Shown here: in pieces, positions 61,457 to 64,000 of the stretch | How positions within the stretch are numbered: the first letter of the stretch is position 1 | Layout of the letters: the number at the start of each line of letters is the position of its first letter | DNA from: Chryseobacterium elymi | GTDB lineage: Bacteria > Bacteroidota > Bacteroidia > Flavobacteriales > Weeksellaceae | DNA: 64,000 nucleotides | Reading direction: 5' to 3' | NCBI RefSeq assembly: GCF_003385495.1 | Contig: NZ_QNUH01000003.1 | Coordinates: forward strand, 186,001 to 250,000 | Translations under genes and position numbers: made by a program | The notes under the pieces: model-generated | The model's database searches: none | What the model was told of the DNA's origin: nothing | What the model saw: the letters and a program-made list of their open reading frames with translations, nothing else

Positions 61457-62968
61457 TGATTGATTGGCTAAAGTAACAAAGATGAGCCTCCCACCTTCTT
61501 CGGCAGACAAAAGTATTTTCTTGCCATCCGTAAGCTCTACCATAGATCCGGGTGGAATCTCTTTCTGTTCGGTAACATCTTTCATCGAAGTCAGACTCTG
61601 ATTCACCAGCACCCATCTTCCTTCATGAAAAGTGAAATATCCTACCGGCATTTTATCCTGCATCGTAAGGTTTTCATTTCTGATCACTTTTCTTGAAACA
61701 TGCCATTTGAATAAATACTGATTGTTGTACACCATCAATCGGTGGTTTTCAGGTTTCCAGACCTCATCATCAAATTTAAAATACAGATCCAAGACGGGAA
61801 GCGTTCCGCGGTGCGGCGTTCCGCAGAAAGGGCATTTCGGGTTGCTACTGTTGTCAAAAACATACCATTTTTCTGTACATTCCGGGTTGTGGCAGGGCTG
61901 AATCAGATCGGCGGTCTTTAGCAGGGCGGTTTCCCATTCATTGGCGGTGGGACGTCGAATTGGATCGTGAAGCCCGTCTATAAATGCTTTTTTAAACAGT
62001 TCGGAAAGATAAGGACCCGCAGCCGTAAAAGGAATTTTCTGAGGATCGCCCCAGAATGCGTCCCATTTTCTGAGGTGGTCAACTTTTACCTGATTGGACG
62101 GATCCTGGAAATGTTCTATGAATAAAGCTTTTTCACCCATAGAAATGATCTCATCTTTTTCAGAATCAAGATCCCATATCTTTCCTCCTCTCAAAGGATG
62201 TCTTCTGAACAGGTACATATAAATCAGCACCGCCAGTGCATGAAGATCTGTTTTCTGATTAGGCAGATGCCTTCCGGGATCCTGCATGCTCAGATGTTTG
62301 GTCTTTAAAACTTCAGGAGCAATAAAATCTGCCGTTCCGATGACTTCCGGCGGGAAGAGCTTTGGAACAACCAATCCGTCTATATCAATAATACAGGCAG
62401 ATTTCGTCACTGGATCTATCAGAATATTGTTGTAGGAAAGATCGGAGTGTGCCAGTCCCATCTGGTGAAGCTTTTTCACCCCTCTGCTAATATTGATGGT
62501 GATCTGAAAATAGCTCAGCCAATCTCCGAGTTCAGAATGATCGAGCCGCAGCGGATATTGTTGATTCCTGAACATGGGAGCAGTGAACCATTTCCCAACC
62601 TTATCCTGACCCTTGATATTATCTGATCCGATGTATCCCTTCGCAAAGAAGAATTTTTTATGGTAAACAGGAACCACAATTCCTGTCAGCTTATTTTTTT
62701 CTACAATATCATACGGCCATCTGAATATTTCGTTCAGAAAATAATCCGATGAATTTCCGTTCTGTATATTTCCGAGATAAGTGGAAACAATCCTCATGAT
62801 ACGCTCTTTCTGTCCGGCATCCAGAGGATTTCGGTAAAAAGCTATCACATATTCTCTGTCCGGCGAAAAATAGACATCTTTCACTCCGCCCCGAATCGGG
62901 CTTTCATCTACGTATTCATAAGATTTTGCTGTATCTAGGATAGAAGCAACTTTAACGGTTTTTTTCAT
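61454..62968 (-). CDS. Ser/Thr-kinase-like protein with zinc ribbon and C-terminal beta domain (TerY-P kinase type)
   Basis: The protein has 504 residues. The N-lobe has the degenerate glycine loop SPIRGGVKDVYFSPD. Catalytic residues are in HSDLSYNNILID (HxDxxxxN) and IIDIDGLVVPKL (D of the DFG position). Residues about 375-400 hold a zinc ribbon (CHNPECTEKWYV, CPFCGTPHRG), and about 405-504 are all-beta (LYFKFDDEVWKPENH, PPGSMVELTDGKKILL). Kinase plus ribbon plus beta tail next to a PP2C gene matches the kinase of the TerY-P triad. It lies two bases after the PP2C gene, so the two are co-expressed. Confidence 0.85.
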   Translation of the reverse strand: MKKTVKVASILDTAKSYEYVDESPIRGGVKDVYFSPDREYVIAFYRNPLDAGQKERIMRIVSTYLGNIQNGNSSDYFLNEIFRWPYDIVEKNKLTGIVVPVYHKKFFFAKGYIGSDNIKGQDKVGKWFTAPMFRNQQYPLRLDHSELGDWLSYFQITINISRGVKKLHQMGLAHSDLSYNNILIDPVTKSACIIDIDGLVVPKLFPPEVIGTADFIAPEVLKTKHLSMQDPGRHLPNQKTDLHALAVLIYMYLFRRHPLRGGKIWDLDSEKDEIISMGEKALFIEHFQDPSNQVKVDHLRKWDAFWGDPQKIPFTAAGPYLSELFKKAFIDGLHDPIRRPTANEWETALLKTADLIQPCHNPECTEKWYVFDNSSNPKCPFCGTPHRGTLPVLDLYFKFDDEVWKPENHRLMVYNNQYLFKWHVSRKVIRNENLTMQDKMPVGYFTFHEGRWVLVNQSLTSMKDVTEQKEIPPGSMVELTDGKKILLSAEEGGRLIFVTLANQS

Positions 62969-62970
62969 GT

Positions 62971-64000
62971 TTAATAGATTATGGCCAGTGTTCTGTCATC
63001 ATGATTTCCCCGGCTCCAGAAATCGGTCCATGTCAGAAGCTGTTGATCAATATGGGTATCGTTAATAAAATCTACTTTCGCCCGGTCATCGTTGTTCCCG
63101 GCCAGATCATTAAAGAATGCTTTCCAGCTGTCAATATCTTCAAGCTTGTTTTCTGTCATGAATTTCGGGTCGTAAATACCATCCGTCATCAGTACGAGAT
63201 AGGAAAAATCATTCACACAGGTTATTCCAAATCTTGAAACCATATCATCACTGAAGATCTCTTTCATCGTGATAAAACGGGTTCCGCCGCCAAATTCTCC
63301 TACATCCATTTGATTCAGAAGCATTACTTCAGAAAAATCAGGACTGATCAGGTTAATCGGGCAGTCTCCCACTCCAAAAGTGAGAATGACATAACCGAAA
63401 TCAAACTTTTTTGTCAGCGCAAAAATCAGTGTTGTGTGGAAATCTTTTATCGAAAATGAATGTTCTGCTGCCGTTTGCTCCAAAATATCATAAACATGAA
63501 GAATGCCTTTATACAAAAGCTTTAAAACGTTTTCTCCAGCTTCGGACTGTATTTCTTTTGATGAATCAGAACTATTATAAACGATTTCAATATTTTGTTC
63601 GATTCTGTTTAAAATTTCTTCTGAATTGAAAAAACTGTTTACAGAAACGACTGCCAATCTTGAACCTTCTCTTGCCATAATTGCGGAGCCGGCTCCGTCA
63701 GCGACTGAAACAATGCCCCAACCTCCGGGAAGCTCGTTCACAGCAAAATCATCATCTCTGCATTTTCCTTCATGGGCATGTGAACGTCCTCTTTTTGAGA
63801 CAACGGTAATTTTTTTATCCAGAAATTTCCCTTCGTAGGAGGTTTCATCAGGTTTATAGTAAATATCGTTGGTGTCGGATGGAATATTCTTCCAAAGGTC
63901 TTTCGGATCTGCATTCACGAATAAATGTACTTTTTTGATCTCCGTACTGTCTTCATCATGGGTATGATAGAATTCAATATCCAGATCATGGACACTGTTT
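62971..64000 (-). CDS. PP2C-family protein phosphatase, 5' end beyond window
   Basis: A GTG at 63918 gives 315 residues, but the frame stays open to the window edge and reads as coding (DIEFYHTHDEDSTEIKK), so the true start is probably outside. PP2C motifs are SKRGRSHAHEGKCRDDDFAV (metal D), WGIVSVADGAGSAIMAREG (DG), LVLMTDGIYDP and DDRTLAIIY at the end. It removes phosphate from Ser/Thr residues, probably those added by the neighbouring kinase. It precedes the kinase by two bases. Confidence 0.88.
   Translation of the reverse strand, partial: NSVHDLDIEFYHTHDEDSTEIKKVHLFVNADPKDLWKNIPSDTNDIYYKPDETSYEGKFLDKKITVVSKRGRSHAHEGKCRDDDFAVNELPGGWGIVSVADGAGSAIMAREGSRLAVVSVNSFFNSEEILNRIEQNIEIVYNSSDSSKEIQSEAGENVLKLLYKGILHVYDILEQTAAEHSFSIKDFHTTLIFALTKKFDFGYVILTFGVGDCPINLISPDFSEVMLLNQMDVGEFGGGTRFITMKEIFSDDMVSRFGITCVNDFSYLVLMTDGIYDPKFMTENKLEDIDSWKAFFNDLAGNNDDRAKVDFINDTHIDQQLLTWTDFWSRGNHDDRTLAIIY

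Noticed and set aside
1..64000. tRNA genes, prophage, plasmid origin
   Set aside because: No cloverleaf-like sequence, integrase, phage structural gene or origin-type iteron array was noticed by eye; a covariance-model tRNA search would be decisive.

Overview
The window is chromosomal DNA of a Flavobacteriia member, most likely Chryseobacterium or a close Weeksellaceae relative. The evidence is an A/T-rich sequence, many secreted proteins starting with the Bacteroidota surface pattern 'QVGIN..P.ATLDV', promoters of the Bacteroidota type (TAnnTTTG at -7), a C-terminally extended ribosomal protein S16, and gene families typical of the group (DUF1573, DUF4241, DUF5063, LA_2272-type repeats). The genus is an inference from protein character, not from a search.

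Layout. 1-4452 (minus): a MacAB/LolCDE-like ABC export operon with an ATPase, a four-helix-bundle protein, two FtsX permeases and a membrane-fusion protein cut by the window edge. 4878-7995: class I ribonucleotide reductase, nrdB then nrdA, with DnaA boxes upstream. 8553-10700: two secreted proteins, one lectin-like. 10800-18948: housekeeping and hypothetical genes, a GIY-YIG gene bounded by a 25-bp inverted repeat, and valS. 19078-27477: DUF1573 protein, PPK2, RNase P RNA (minus), an ECF sigma factor with a membrane partner, an acyl-CoA synthetase, rpoN and asnS. 27801-36142: small membrane, surface and regulatory genes, then rpsP-rimM, a nitroreductase and a Gre-like factor. 36391-42928: M3 peptidase, methyltransferase, and two HxlR regulators each divergent from an enzyme gene. 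43182-48306: a cluster of paralogous secreted surface proteins with one decayed copy and an ordered 64-bp repeat array. 48581-58257: a TPR/AraC regulator, decayed small genes, a class C serine hydrolase, a TetR/MFS efflux pair and small enzymes. 58735-60119: tyrS behind what reads as a complete tyrosine attenuator. 60171-64000: an exonuclease, a GNAT enzyme, and a Ser/Thr kinase with a PP2C phosphatase that look like part of a TerY-P type signalling triad.

How the genes work together: much of the window is core metabolism (dNTP synthesis, three aminoacyl-tRNA synthetases, sigma-54, RNase P, S16/RimM). Accessory interest lies in the tyrS leader, the repeat-bounded GIY-YIG gene, the surface-protein cluster with its repeat array, and the kinase/phosphatase pair at the right edge. 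Five loci look frame-disrupted (31381, 40049, 43791, 50421, 51220); most breaks are one-base changes in or beside short homopolymers, so either real decay or residual assembly error is possible.
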